This document shows, one piece after another, positions 36,908 to 45,995 of a stretch of DNA of 64,000 nt. The translations under genes were made by a program, and so were the position numbers. A model generated the notes under the pieces. That model was not told the origin of the DNA and made no database searches. It saw only the letters and a list, made by a program, of their open reading frames with translations. This stretch comes from Zhenpiania hominis (GTDB lineage Bacteria > Bacillota > Clostridia > Peptostreptococcales > Anaerovoracaceae). Numbering within the stretch: position 1 is the stretch's first letter; each line of letters opens with the position of its first letter. The stretch lies in contig NZ_JACRYT010000002.1 of the NCBI RefSeq assembly GCF_014333425.1, forward strand, positions 62,001-126,000, given 5' to 3'.

Positions 36908-38785
36908 TTAAGCCTCCTTGATCGCTTTGAATTTACAGGACTCCAGACATGCACCGCACTTGATGCACTTGCTCTGGTCGATTTCGAACGGTTCTTTTAC
37001 TTTTCCGCTGATCGCGTCAACCGGGCATACTCTTGAGCAGAGGCTGCAGCCCTTGCAAAGAGACGGTTCGATGTAAATTTTCTTCAGCGCCTGGCAGGTC
37101 TTGGTTCTGCAGTGCTTATCCTGAATATGTTCAATATACTCATCTCTGAAATATTTCAGCGTGGAAACAACCGGATTTGCCGCTGTTTTACCCAGTCCGC
37201 ACAGCGCCGTGGAGGTGATAGTGTCGGACAGCTCTTCCAGCATATCCAGATCGGACATTTCGCCCTTTCCGGCAACAATCTTTTCCAAAATTTCCAGCAT
37301 TCTTCTGGTACCTTCTCTGCAAGGCACGCATTTTCCGCAGGATTCGTTCTGGGTGAAGTTCATGAAGAATCTCGCTACTTCGACCATGCAGGTGTCTTCA
37401 TCCATTACAACCAGTCCGCCGGAACCGATCATAGCTCCCGCCTTTTTCAGACTGTCAAAGTCCAGAGGCAGATCCAGATGTTCTTCCGTCAGACACGCGC
37501 CGGAAGGTCCGCCGATCTGTACGGCTTTGAATTTCTTTCCGCCTCTTACGCCGCCGCCTACGTCGAAGATAATATGTCTTAAGGTGGTTCCCATCGGAAC
37601 TTCGATGAGTCCTGTGTTCACAATATTTCCGGTCAGAGCAAACGCTTTGGTTCCCGGGCTCTTTTCCGGTCCGATGCCTTTATACCAGTCCGCTCCGTTT
37701 TTAATGATGATCGGCACATTGGCAAAGGTTTCTACGTTGTTCAGCAGGGTTGGCTTGCCGAACAGTCCGTGTTCTACCGTTCTTGGCGGTTTTACACGCG
37801 GCATACCTCTGTCCCCTTCGATGGAAGTGGTCAGCGCGCTGCCTTCACCGCATACGAACGCGCCCGCGCCCTTTACAATATGAATATCAAAGTCGAATCC
37901 TGTTCCCAGGATGTTTTTCCCCAGAATTCCGTATTTTCTGCAGTCGGTAATCGCCTTATCCAATCTCTGTACAGCCAGCGGATACTCAGCTCTTACATAG
38001 ATATATCCTTCTTTCGCGCCTGCCGCGTATCCCGCGATCATCATGCCTTCCAGCATTTTATGCGGGTCTCCTTCCATGATACTTCTGTCCATGAACGCGC
38101 CCGGGTCTCCTTCGTCACCGTTGCAGACTACATATTTAATCGGGTCTTTCTGCGATTTCACCTGTGTCCATTTTCTTCCCGCAGGGAAACCGCCGCCTCC
38201 TCTTCCTCTCAGATTGGAGTCATAAATTGTTTTTACAATGTCGTCCGGCGTAATGTCAAACAGGCATTTTTCCAGCGAGCTGTAACCGCCGTACGCAATA
38301 TATTCTTCGATGGATTCCGCGTCAATCTGTCCGCAGTCTTCCAGTACGATTCTTTCCTGGTTCTTATAAAACGGAATTTCCTCCTGTACCGGGTAAGTGA
38401 TGCCGTCTCTGGAATAAATCAGACGATCAATCACCTCATCTTTGACAATAGACTTTTCTACGATTTCTTCGCAGTCATCCAATGAAACTTTCAGATATAA
38501 TAATTTTGCCGGCTCAATACGGAGCAGCGGTCCCATTTCACAAAATCCGTGGCACCCGCTCTTTTTCAGGCCGATATGATTCCCCTCTTCTTCCTTTTCC
38601 AGGTTCACCTGACAATTCAGGCCTTTTTCCTCAATCAGTTCCTTTAATCTTTCATAAATCTCCATGGACCCGCCGGCCACACAACCCGTTCCCCCGCAGA
38701 CATAAATTTTCTTTGTCTGACGATCGATCTGTTCCAGAAAAGCTTCTCTGGATTTCTGCAGCATTTCTCTGTTTTCAATTGCCAT
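36908..38785 (-). CDS. hydB: Hydrogenase subunit HydB (NuoF-like, FMN/NADH)
   Basis: The NADH-oxidising subunit has three parts. The N-terminus is a thioredoxin-like [2Fe-2S] domain (VCGGTGCVAGG, CHGFCEMGP). The NuoF core binds FMN and NAD (RGRGGGGFPAGRKW, GDEGDPGAFMDR, SCGKCVPCREGTRRM). The C-terminus is a two-[4Fe-4S] ferredoxin domain (CKGCSLCSRVCPVDAI, CIKCGACLESC). The 625-residue length is typical of bifurcating HydB. It lies between hydC and hydA with short gaps of 15 and 5 bases. Confidence 0.96.
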   Translation of the reverse strand: MAIENREMLQKSREAFLEQIDRQTKKIYVCGGTGCVAGGSMEIYERLKELIEEKGLNCQVNLEKEEEGNHIGLKKSGCHGFCEMGPLLRIEPAKLLYLKVSLDDCEEIVEKSIVKDEVIDRLIYSRDGITYPVQEEIPFYKNQERIVLEDCGQIDAESIEEYIAYGGYSSLEKCLFDITPDDIVKTIYDSNLRGRGGGGFPAGRKWTQVKSQKDPIKYVVCNGDEGDPGAFMDRSIMEGDPHKMLEGMMIAGYAAGAKEGYIYVRAEYPLAVQRLDKAITDCRKYGILGKNILGTGFDFDIHIVKGAGAFVCGEGSALTTSIEGDRGMPRVKPPRTVEHGLFGKPTLLNNVETFANVPIIIKNGADWYKGIGPEKSPGTKAFALTGNIVNTGLIEVPMGTTLRHIIFDVGGGVRGGKKFKAVQIGGPSGACLTEEHLDLPLDFDSLKKAGAMIGSGGLVVMDEDTCMVEVARFFMNFTQNESCGKCVPCREGTRRMLEILEKIVAGKGEMSDLDMLEELSDTITSTALCGLGKTAANPVVSTLKYFRDEYIEHIQDKHCRTKTCQALKKIYIEPSLCKGCSLCSRVCPVDAISGKVKEPFEIDQSKCIKCGACLESCKFKAIKEA

Positions 38786-38800
38786 TTTTGTGCTCCCTTC

Positions 38801-39265
38801 CTACTTTAATTCCGAAAGAAGGTCTACCGCCTTCTCCGGGGTCATTGCCGGATATACCTTATCGTTTACCGTCAGAACCGGTGCCAGGCCGCAGGCTCCG
38901 AGGCACGATACGGTTTCAACTGTGTACATCAGATCATCCGTTGTGTTCTTGCCGTCTGTCAGTCCCAGTTCTTTTCTCAGGGCTTCCAGAATCGGAATGG
39001 ATTTCCGCACATGACAGGCTGTGCCGTCGCAGATTTTAATCACATATTTGCCTTTCGGTGTAAGTGAGAAGTTTTCATAGAAAGTCGCGATACTATAAAT
39101 CTTTGCGAGACTTACACCCAGCTTTTCCGACAGATAGTCGAACGATTCGCGGGGCAGGTACCGGTATTCTTCCTGGATATCCTGCAGGATCGCAACAATC
39201 GGTTTTTCACCGCTGTGGGCACTAATGATTTCATCAATTTTTTGATACAGTTCTTTATTGTCCAT
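38801..39265 (-). CDS. hydC: Hydrogenase subunit HydC (NuoE-like)
   Basis: A 154-residue thioredoxin-like [2Fe-2S] protein. The cluster cysteines are in CDGTACHVRKS and CLGACGLAPV, with the usual N-terminal helical part (ILQDIQEEYRYLPRESFDYLSEKLGV). It is the first gene of hydCBA and has a strong AGGAGG site. It passes electrons between FMN in HydB and the other clusters. Confidence 0.95.
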   Translation of the reverse strand: MDNKELYQKIDEIISAHSGEKPIVAILQDIQEEYRYLPRESFDYLSEKLGVSLAKIYSIATFYENFSLTPKGKYVIKICDGTACHVRKSIPILEALRKELGLTDGKNTTDDLMYTVETVSCLGACGLAPVLTVNDKVYPAMTPEKAVDLLSELK

Positions 39266-39314
39266 AATTTCCTCCTGAATAGAGTTCTTTTGAAAAGAAA
39301 TACTCTGGCATGCG

Positions 39315-39332
39315 TTGTTATTAGTTTAACGC
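39315..39332. promoter_or_regulatory. Weak Rex-like site in the hydC leader
   Basis: TTGTTATTAGTTTAACGC matches 11 of 14 fixed positions of the Rex pattern. It lies between the predicted hydC promoter and its start codon. Confidence 0.35.
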
Positions 39333-39377
39333 AATTTCGTTACTATGCTTTATCCGTTTTTTCTTCTCACATTTTTA

Positions 39378-39406
39378 ATTTTACTGGTCAAATTGCGGTT
39401 TGTCTA
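39378..39406 (-). promoter_or_regulatory. Candidate promoter of hydCBA
   Basis: Minus-strand TAGACA (39401-39406), 17 bases, TAAAAT (39378-39383), leaving a leader of roughly 100 bases before hydC. Confidence 0.5.
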
Positions 39407-39648
39407 GCCTAACTTATGTACTTTTTTGCTTTCTTTTTATAATTTTAAAGGTTTTTCGGAATTTCTGCAAAACCCGAATTACAATTCTATGATTAAAATT
39501 CACTTTTATTTTTGTCCATTTTCGCTTTATTGTACGAAAGTGATTGATATTTTTTTAACTATATGTTTTATCCCTGCTTCTTTCTGCATGCCCTCACCTT
39601 CACGCAGAGTTCTTGCTGTACGAATATCCTGCCGCACACAAAAAGTAT
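39407..39648. other. AT-rich intergenic stretch, nothing identified
   Basis: Lies between the hydC promoter and the tiny promoter-terminator unit. No ORF with a ribosome site, hairpin or repeat stands out. Confidence 0.4.
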
Positions 39649-39730
39649 TTGAGATTTTTTGGTTCTATATGGTATAATTCAAGTGTTGTGTAGCGAAAGC
39701 GTAAGTCCAAACGGACTTACGCTTTTTCTT
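39649..39730 (+). ncRNA. Promoter directly followed by a strong terminator
   Basis: TTGAGA (39649-39654), 18 bases and TATAAT (39673-39678) make a good promoter. Fewer than 20 bases after it comes a perfect 13-base stem (AAAGCGTAAGTCC with GGACTTACGCTTT, 39696-39725) and a U-run. The transcript would be about 45 bases, so this is either a tiny RNA or an upstream attenuator left from the decayed transporter gene that follows. Confidence 0.45.
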
Positions 39731-39821
39731 TTATACTCGAAAAAGGAGCGTATCTCCTTTTACAAATATGCGGTCTGTTCTGATTTTTTATTGCATAATA
39801 CAGAAAGGAAAGTGATTTTAT

Positions 39822-39990
39822 ATGATTTATAAAGAAAACAGACGAAAAAATCTTACTCTTACAATTTTATCCCTATCCCTGCTGACGGTCATGGCCGGAG
39901 CGGCTGTCGCTCCGGCCCTCAATACCATCAAAGCCTACTTCAATGGAGTGAATCAGACTCTGACACAGATGATTATCAGCATCCCCGTTC
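39822..39990 (+). pseudogene. MFS transporter N-terminal remnant
   Basis: AGAAAGGAAAG precedes an ATG and about 55 residues typical of the first MFS helix (LTLTILSLSLLTVMAGAAVAP, then ALNTIKAYF and LTQMIISIPVL). Beyond about 39990 the frame runs into the antisense of yfhO, so the transporter is cut off. A deletion fusing the two loci tail to head explains it. Confidence 0.7.
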
Positions 39991-42584
39991 TGCCGTTTCC
40001 GCACAAAGCAAAGTGCCACAAGGATACCGATTCCGCAGAGGCTGACGAGAATTCCCGGGATAAAGCCATCCGGAAGGTAAGTCAGACAGATCTCATGCTC
40101 ACCCGCGCTCAGATGCGCCGCGAGGAAGGCGCCGCCAAAGGTTTCCGTTTCCACTTTTTCTCCGTCCACTTCCAAAGTCCAGCCCTTCTCATAAGGAATC
40201 GACGTCACAAAGAAGCCGTTCTCTTTCACCTGAATGGTTCCGGAAATTTCGGTATCGCTGTAAGCATCCACCTGGAGCGTTTCATCATCCAGTAGCGCGT
40301 AGGCCCGATCCCACGCGTCCATATCCATCCCGCAGGCATACGCTGTAATATCTCCAGCCTGACCGGTTTCGTACTGAATATCAATGATAATGCGTTCTCC
40401 CGCTTCACACTCTCCAAGACTTACGATGGCGCCGCAGTCCTCGGTCAGCTGTACCAGTTCTCCGTTTTCCCGTCTGGCTGTAATGCTCTCCGCGCCGGCA
40501 GTCTCTACATAAACATATACCTGCTGACTGCTGCGGGAAGTAAACGTAAGCTTTGCTGTCCCCTGGGAACCCGAATCCACAGAAGCGCAATTCACTTTCC
40601 CATCCTCATAGTTTCCCAGAGAAACACCTTCTCCCGAAAGAACCGGAGAATCAATACGCCGGAAAATCGTTTCTCCGCTTCCCGTCGCCAGTCTCACAAA
40701 CTCCTCCAACACGGAGAAGGGATTCGTCTGCTCAATATCCCAATCTTCCGCCACAGCGGAGTTTACCATATACCCGACGGACAGATCATACGGATTTTCG
40801 TAAAGAGCGGTCAGATTTTTACCGCCGGCGAGTTCCAGAGCGCTTTCGCCGGTCACCGGTCTGCCTCTGCTGATGATATACTTCACATTCAGCATCGCGT
40901 TCAGCACCGGAGTGGTCATTACATAATTGTAGCGGTTTTTCGCGTCTTCCGCTTCCAGGCCGATCCGGTCCATAAGATAAGATACCGAACCGTTCACGGT
41001 AGAGGAAAACTCCGATACCCCGGGATAATGATACAGCATCGGCGAATTCAGAATCAGCGGATTGGCGACCTCCATCCGGTAAAACCCATCATCTCTCTGT
41101 CTGGTTTCCCTCACCAGCTCTTCCACTTCCCGGCTCTCCGCGAAGTATTCATTCCGATCCGTATAGCTGACCGTCTCCACGCCGATAGCAGTCTGATTCA
41201 TCAGTTCCGCGGAGACGATTACCAGAAGAATAAAGCACATCAGCGTCTCCGGGTATTTTTTGAGCCGGTAAACAGTCAGGAACCCACAGTAAGCAAAGAG
41301 CAGCAGCAGACATACATAAGCGAATTCCGGGCGAAGCTGTCCCTCATAGAACTTTTCGGCAAGGAAAACATACGCCGTCCCCGCCGCGCATACCGCGCCG
41401 ATTTGCCCGCCGCTGACCCTCTTGACGCCGAGGAACGCTTCATACGCCAGAATTACCAGCAGGAAAGAGACTACAAAGGAATACCGGTACGGAAGCTGAT
41501 TGGGAAAATGGAACCCATGCCACATAAAATCCAGCTTGTTGCAGTTGAGACTAAGAAACAGGAACCCTAAAAGCGCGCAGTTCAGCAGCTTTTTCCGAAG
41601 GGAAATCCGTCTGCTGAGCAGAAAAAACACAAACAGAATAACCGAAAGCAGTCCGCAGTACACATTTGGCAGACCCTCCCGGACGGTAGGCTCTACATTG
41701 GGCAGCAGATTGGTAAACAGATCCAGAAGGGACTGATAAAAGGTCGTTTCCCGTGGCATTTCCGAATCAATGTAGTAGGTATTCTGCAGACTGAGGAAGG
41801 TCGGAAGCAACGTCACTCCCGCGATGAAAATCCCCGTAAAGGAACATAGTACCGCCTTTCCCGTCACCTGCAGGCAGCCTCTGGCGCCCGGCCGTCTTCT
41901 CCTGGAAAAATACAGGATCGGAAAATAAAAAAAGATAAAAATGCAGATCATTCCGCCGATATAATAATTGGTTATCATCAAGGCCGCCAGGGAAATGGTA
42001 TACAGCTTAAAGCTGCCCCGATCAATCAGCCGATTCAGGCCCAGTATACATAAAGGAAGAATCGCCACCGCGTCCAGCCACATCAGGCACCAGTAATAGC
42101 CCAGCACATAGGCGCACAGCGCGTACATAGAAGAGAAGGCCACTGTCGCCAGATCGCATCTTCCGTGCATACCCCTCAGATACACCGCCATAAAGGCGCC
42201 GGCAAGTCCGATCTTAATCAGTATGATCAGTGTCACCGCTTCCATCAGCCAGGCATCCGGAACAAAAATCGTCAGAAAATAGAGGGGGCTTGCCGCGTAG
42301 TAGGACATCAGCGCGAGAAAATTCGTTCCCAGTCCCCCGTTCCAGGAGTACAGCAGACTTCCGCCGTTCTGCAGCTTTTCATGCAGTTCGCTGATAAACG
42401 GATAGTACTGATGATACATGTCAATTACCGCGACCTGGTTCTCTCCGAACGGATAAAATCCCATGGCCGCGTAAGCGATAAACAACAGAAAAAACGGCAC
42501 GAAAAAGGCCAGAAAAACATAACGGTTACGATAGAAAAAATTACCGATTCCCGATATGCCTCCAGTTTTTAATCTCATTCTCAT
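39873..42584 (-). CDS. YfhO-family membrane protein with altered C-terminus
   Basis: A 903-residue polytopic membrane protein of the YfhO family. The N-terminal 480 residues hold about a dozen helices with the family pattern FGENQVAVIDMYHQYYPFISEL near residue 50. A large extracytoplasmic domain follows, and one more helix lies near the end. YfhO proteins are linked to glycosylation of lipoteichoic acid or similar surface polymers. After LVALCFVRKRQNG the last 36 residues are encoded antisense to the MFS remnant, so the native end was replaced by read-through. It follows apbE by 14 bases. Confidence 0.85.
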   Translation of the reverse strand: MRMRLKTGGISGIGNFFYRNRYVFLAFFVPFFLLFIAYAAMGFYPFGENQVAVIDMYHQYYPFISELHEKLQNGGSLLYSWNGGLGTNFLALMSYYAASPLYFLTIFVPDAWLMEAVTLIILIKIGLAGAFMAVYLRGMHGRCDLATVAFSSMYALCAYVLGYYWCLMWLDAVAILPLCILGLNRLIDRGSFKLYTISLAALMITNYYIGGMICIFIFFYFPILYFSRRRRPGARGCLQVTGKAVLCSFTGIFIAGVTLLPTFLSLQNTYYIDSEMPRETTFYQSLLDLFTNLLPNVEPTVREGLPNVYCGLLSVILFVFFLLSRRISLRKKLLNCALLGFLFLSLNCNKLDFMWHGFHFPNQLPYRYSFVVSFLLVILAYEAFLGVKRVSGGQIGAVCAAGTAYVFLAEKFYEGQLRPEFAYVCLLLLFAYCGFLTVYRLKKYPETLMCFILLVIVSAELMNQTAIGVETVSYTDRNEYFAESREVEELVRETRQRDDGFYRMEVANPLILNSPMLYHYPGVSEFSSTVNGSVSYLMDRIGLEAEDAKNRYNYVMTTPVLNAMLNVKYIISRGRPVTGESALELAGGKNLTALYENPYDLSVGYMVNSAVAEDWDIEQTNPFSVLEEFVRLATGSGETIFRRIDSPVLSGEGVSLGNYEDGKVNCASVDSGSQGTAKLTFTSRSSQQVYVYVETAGAESITARRENGELVQLTEDCGAIVSLGECEAGERIIIDIQYETGQAGDITAYACGMDMDAWDRAYALLDDETLQVDAYSDTEISGTIQVKENGFFVTSIPYEKGWTLEVDGEKVETETFGGAFLAAHLSAGEHEICLTYLPDGFIPGILVSLCGIGILVALCFVRKRQNGDADNHLCQSLIHSIEVGFDGIEGRSDSRSGHDRQQG

Positions 42585-42598
42585 CCCCTCCCGTTTCC

Positions 42599-43609
42599 TT
42601 ACTCAGCCGGAGTAATCTCCATTCCGTTAAATGTCGTAATTTCATTGGATTTATCAATAAACGCGGCCTGAAGACCCTCCATCCGGGAAAGAAGCTTCCG
42701 GCTCTTTTCTTCTCCCAGAGCGAGGCAGACGGTGCCTAAGACGTCACACTCCATGGATCGGCCCTTATTCCCGAGAATCACCACGGCATTCAGAGAATTG
42801 TCGATGGGATATCCGGTATTCGGGTCCAGTACATGATGATACAGCGTTCCATCCTGTTCAAAATACCGTTCGTAGACGCCCGATGTCACCAGGGTCTTGT
42901 CCGCGAGATCGACGCTCCCCAGGATCTCCGATCCGTTGGAATAAGGAAGCTCGATGCCGATCCGCCAGGGCCTTCCTTCTTCTCGCTCTCCTATGGCTAC
43001 CAGGTTGCCTCCCAGATTAACGGTGGCGTGTTCCACGCCGGCCTCTTCCATCACCTCTGTCATCCGATCGGCGATATATCCTTTGGCGATGCCCCCCAGA
43101 TCGATCCGCGCCCCAGGGTTCTCCAGGCGCACCTGATTTCCCTTAATCTGTATCTTCTTATAGTCCACAGTCTTTACGGCTTCTTCAATCCGCGCGGCTT
43201 CCGGCACCTGCGGATGATCCGCGTGGAAATCCCAAAGCTCCGATACCGCTCCAATGGTAATATCAAACATGCCCTCTGACAAATCACCATATTCCATGCC
43301 TTGCTCGATCAGTTCTCTGGTTTCCGGCTCAACCGTGACGAATTCACCGCCCGCGTGGTTAATCCGGTAAATATCGCTGCCTTCCACCGTTTTGCTCAGC
43401 ATATTCTCGTAATCCCGGCAGCATTCAAAGGCCTTATCTATCGCTGCCTGAGCATCCGCTTCTCCCATTCCGTACACGGTCAGCGTACAGACGGTATCCA
43501 GCAGAAACTGATTTTCCGAAACTGGTTCTTCGTTTGAACACCCGGTTTGTGGTATAATGAGAAGCGTACATAACATAAGTACAACTGTTATTTTTTTTAT
43601 AAACCGCAT
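42599..43609 (-). CDS. apbE: FAD:protein FMN transferase, lipoprotein form
   Basis: ApbE attaches FMN by a phosphoester bond to Thr/Ser in target proteins such as RnfG and RnfD. The signal peptide ends in a lipobox (IPQTGC). The core motifs are DTVCTLTVYG, the metal-binding and FAD region with DLGGIAKGYIADRM, VNLGGNLVAIG and HHVLDPNTGYP. The 336-residue length is normal. The rnf operon lies only 1 kb away on the same strand, which supports its role in maturing Rnf. Confidence 0.95.
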   Translation of the reverse strand: MRFIKKITVVLMLCTLLIIPQTGCSNEEPVSENQFLLDTVCTLTVYGMGEADAQAAIDKAFECCRDYENMLSKTVEGSDIYRINHAGGEFVTVEPETRELIEQGMEYGDLSEGMFDITIGAVSELWDFHADHPQVPEAARIEEAVKTVDYKKIQIKGNQVRLENPGARIDLGGIAKGYIADRMTEVMEEAGVEHATVNLGGNLVAIGEREEGRPWRIGIELPYSNGSEILGSVDLADKTLVTSGVYERYFEQDGTLYHHVLDPNTGYPIDNSLNAVVILGNKGRSMECDVLGTVCLALGEEKSRKLLSRMEGLQAAFIDKSNEITTFNGMEITPAE

Positions 43610-43635
43610 ATTTTTTTACCTCATGGAGTTCATTT

Positions 43636-43998
43636 ATGATACGTAAAGCAGATATTATTTTAGCCGCTGTACTGATTGTGGTCGGACTGGCTCTTTCTTA
43701 TGCGTTTTTCACAGGCGGAGAAACCGGCCAGACCGTCTACATTACAGCAGACGGAGAAGAATATGCCTATTACCCCCTCAGTGAGGACCGCACGGTTACC
43801 ATTGAGCGCAGCGGCCATATTAATAAGATTACCATAAAAGACGGTCAGGTTTCAATGACCTTTTCCGATTGCAGCGGACAGGACTGCATTCAGCAGGGAA
43901 AAATCTCACAGACATCACAAAGCATCACATGTCTGCCAAACAGAATCGTCATCGAAATCCGCGGAGACAGTTCGGAGTATGACGCTGTCGTCCGATAG
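43636..43998 (+). CDS. NusG domain II-containing protein
   Basis: A 120-residue protein with one N-terminal membrane helix (ADIILAAVLIVVGLALSYAFF) and an external NusG_II domain (VYITADGEEYAYYPLSEDRTVTI, SGQDCIQQGKISQTSQSITCLPNRIVIEI). Two cysteines flank the loop in the domain. Its role is unknown. It is divergent from apbE with only 26 bases between and leads into the Gx transporter gene. Such genes often lie near rnf and apbE in Clostridia, suggesting a link to flavoprotein export or quinone supply. Confidence 0.85.
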   Translation: MIRKADIILAAVLIVVGLALSYAFFTGGETGQTVYITADGEEYAYYPLSEDRTVTIERSGHINKITIKDGQVSMTFSDCSGQDCIQQGKISQTSQSITCLPNRIVIEIRGDSSEYDAVVR

Positions 43999-44018
43999 GC
44001 AGTCAGGGAGGAAACCAT

Positions 44019-44552
44019 ATGAACACAAACAGAACTTACGCCTCTTCCGCGTACCGCGTCACATTGGCCGCGGGGCTGGCGGCGCTGGCGCTTATTTTTT
44101 CCTATATCGAAGCAATCATCCCCTTCAACGCGGGAATGCCGGGAGTCAAGCTGGGAATCGCCAATCTGGTGATTCTGGTTTCTCTCTACACCCTTGGATT
44201 CCGTTACACCTTCGCCATCAATCTGGTCCGTATTCTCGTTGCCGGACTTTTGTTCAACGGCTTTTTCGGAGCGCTATACTCCCTGGCCGGCGGGATTCTC
44301 AGCCTGTTTGTCATGTATGGACTAAAAAGAACCGGTCTTTTCTCCCAGACCGGCGTCAGCATGGCAGGCGGCGTTGCCCATAACACAGGGCAGCTACTGG
44401 TAGCTGCCCTGATCGTCTCCAATATAAAACTGTTCGTCTATTTCCCGGTTCTTTTATTCTCCGGGCTAATCAGCGGATTCTTCATCGGAATCCTGACTTA
44501 TCTGATTCTCAAGCGGCTCCCGAAAGCCCTCTTCCCCAGCGGAAAGAATTAA
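44019..44552 (+). CDS. Gx transporter / heptaprenyl diphosphate synthase component I-like protein
   Basis: A 177-residue integral membrane protein of the Hpre_diP_synt_I (Gx transporter) family. About five helices are seen, with the conserved AIIPFNAGMPGVKLGIANLV and LFNGFFGALYSLAGGILSL. The fold resembles ECF S components, so uptake of a small molecule is more likely than prenyl synthesis. It follows the NusG_II gene by 20 bases. Its stop overlaps the rnfB stop on the other strand (TTAA). Confidence 0.85.
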   Translation: MNTNRTYASSAYRVTLAAGLAALALIFSYIEAIIPFNAGMPGVKLGIANLVILVSLYTLGFRYTFAINLVRILVAGLLFNGFFGALYSLAGGILSLFVMYGLKRTGLFSQTGVSMAGGVAHNTGQLLVAALIVSNIKLFVYFPVLLFSGLISGFFIGILTYLILKRLPKALFPSGKN

Positions 44553-45388
44553 GCCTCTGCCGCGGCGTTCTTTGCCGGAATCTGCTTTTTCGGCCGCAGA
44601 TTTACAATGGCGCCGGTCGGACACTCTTTCGCGCAGAGTCCGCAATTCTTACATTTCTCAAAATCGACTCTCGCCAGATTGTTTTCTATCACAATCGCGT
44701 CAAATCTGCACGCTTTTTCGCATTTCCTGCATCCGATACAGCCCGTGCTGCAGCTCTTTCTCGTCTGCGCGCCCGCGGCCTTTGACTTACATGCCACATA
44801 AATCAGATCCTTCTTACTATGCACTTCGATCAGATTCTTCGGACAGGCTTTCGTACACATACCGCAGCCTACACATTTTTCCCGATCTACAACCGCAAGA
44901 CCGTCGGCCACGCAAATCGCGCCGTAATCACAAGCTGCCGCGCAGTCGCCAAGGCCCAGACACCCGTATCCGCAGGCCCACTGCCCTCCGTAAAACTGGC
45001 TTGCCGCTTTACAGGTATCAATGCCCTCGTAATCCATCAGCTTTTTCGCGGCCGCCGCGTTTCCACCGCATAGAACCGTCGCGACCTTCGGATCTGCCGC
45101 TGTCGCTTCCACGCCCAAAAGCTCCGCCAGCTTCGCGGCCAGATCCGGACCGCCTACCGGACACATAGATGGGCTTAAAGTCTCGCCCTTATCCTTTCCC
45201 AAAGCAGAGGCATAGTCGTCGCACCCCGCGAATCCGCAGGCGCCGCAGTTGGCGCCGGGAAGTTCTTCCCGAATATCCGCCACAAGCTGATCAATCGGAA
45301 CATACATCAGCTTGGAAGCAATCGTAAGGATCACGCCGGCAACCAGACCGATTACCACTACGATAACAACCGGTATTAAAATATTCAT
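44549..45388 (-). CDS. rnfB: Rnf complex ferredoxin subunit
   Basis: RnfB accepts electrons from ferredoxin at the membrane. It has an N-terminal helix (VVIVVVIGLVAGVILTIA), an Fe-S domain with GANCGACGFAGCDDYA, then several [4Fe-4S] motifs: CVGCGMCTKACP, CIGCRKCEKAC and CKNCGLCAKECP. There is also a Cys-rich insert (CGYGCLGLGDCAAAC). The last gene of rnfCDGEAB, it ends against the Gx transporter with no room for a separate terminator. Confidence 0.96.
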   Translation of the reverse strand: MNILIPVVIVVVIGLVAGVILTIASKLMYVPIDQLVADIREELPGANCGACGFAGCDDYASALGKDKGETLSPSMCPVGGPDLAAKLAELLGVEATAADPKVATVLCGGNAAAAKKLMDYEGIDTCKAASQFYGGQWACGYGCLGLGDCAAACDYGAICVADGLAVVDREKCVGCGMCTKACPKNLIEVHSKKDLIYVACKSKAAGAQTRKSCSTGCIGCRKCEKACRFDAIVIENNLARVDFEKCKNCGLCAKECPTGAIVNLRPKKQIPAKNAAAEA

Positions 45389-45401
45389 CTCTCACCCCTC
45401 C

Positions 45402-45995
45402 TTACGCGAACAAGCCTTCTACGACACCGGAAAAGCCCATGAAGGACAGGGACAAAATCGACGCGGTAATCAGCGTAATCGGAACACCCTGGAACGGTTC
45501 GGGAACCATTTTGCAATTTTCCAGTTTGCCCCGCATTCCGGCAAACAGAAGCATTGCCAGGAGGAATCCTACGCCCGCGCCAAAGGCATTGAACAGAGAC
45601 TGGACATAATTCAGACCGTCGTCAATATTTGTGATGGTAATTCCCAGTACCGCGCAATTTGTCGTAATCAGCGGCAAATACACCCCTAACGCGCTATACA
45701 GCGGCGGCATATACCTCTTCAGCGTCATTTCCACCAGCTGCACCAGAGCCGCGATGATCAGGATGAACACAACGGTCTGCAGATAACCGATGTCATACGC
45801 GTCCAGAAGATATTTCTGAACCGGCCAGGTTGCCGCGGTAGCCAGAACCATAACAAATGTTACCGCAACCCCCATTCCTACCGCAGAATCCATCTTTTTG
45901 GAAACGCCCAGGAACGGACAGATTCCCAGGAACTGGGATAATACCACATTATCCACCAGAATAATGGACATGATGATTACAATAATTTCTGTCAT
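45402..45995 (-). CDS. rnfA: Rnf complex membrane subunit A
   Basis: A 197-residue six-helix protein homologous to NqrE. Typical features are the NVVLSQFLGICPFLG half with its conserved Cys, and the second inverted repeat half ending TLITASILSLSFMGFSGV; TTNCAVLGI carries the other conserved Cys. RnfA and RnfE together hold a buried [2Fe-2S] cluster. It overlaps rnfE by four bases. Confidence 0.95.
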   Translation of the reverse strand: MTEIIVIIMSIILVDNVVLSQFLGICPFLGVSKKMDSAVGMGVAVTFVMVLATAATWPVQKYLLDAYDIGYLQTVVFILIIAALVQLVEMTLKRYMPPLYSALGVYLPLITTNCAVLGITITNIDDGLNYVQSLFNAFGAGVGFLLAMLLFAGMRGKLENCKMVPEPFQGVPITLITASILSLSFMGFSGVVEGLFA

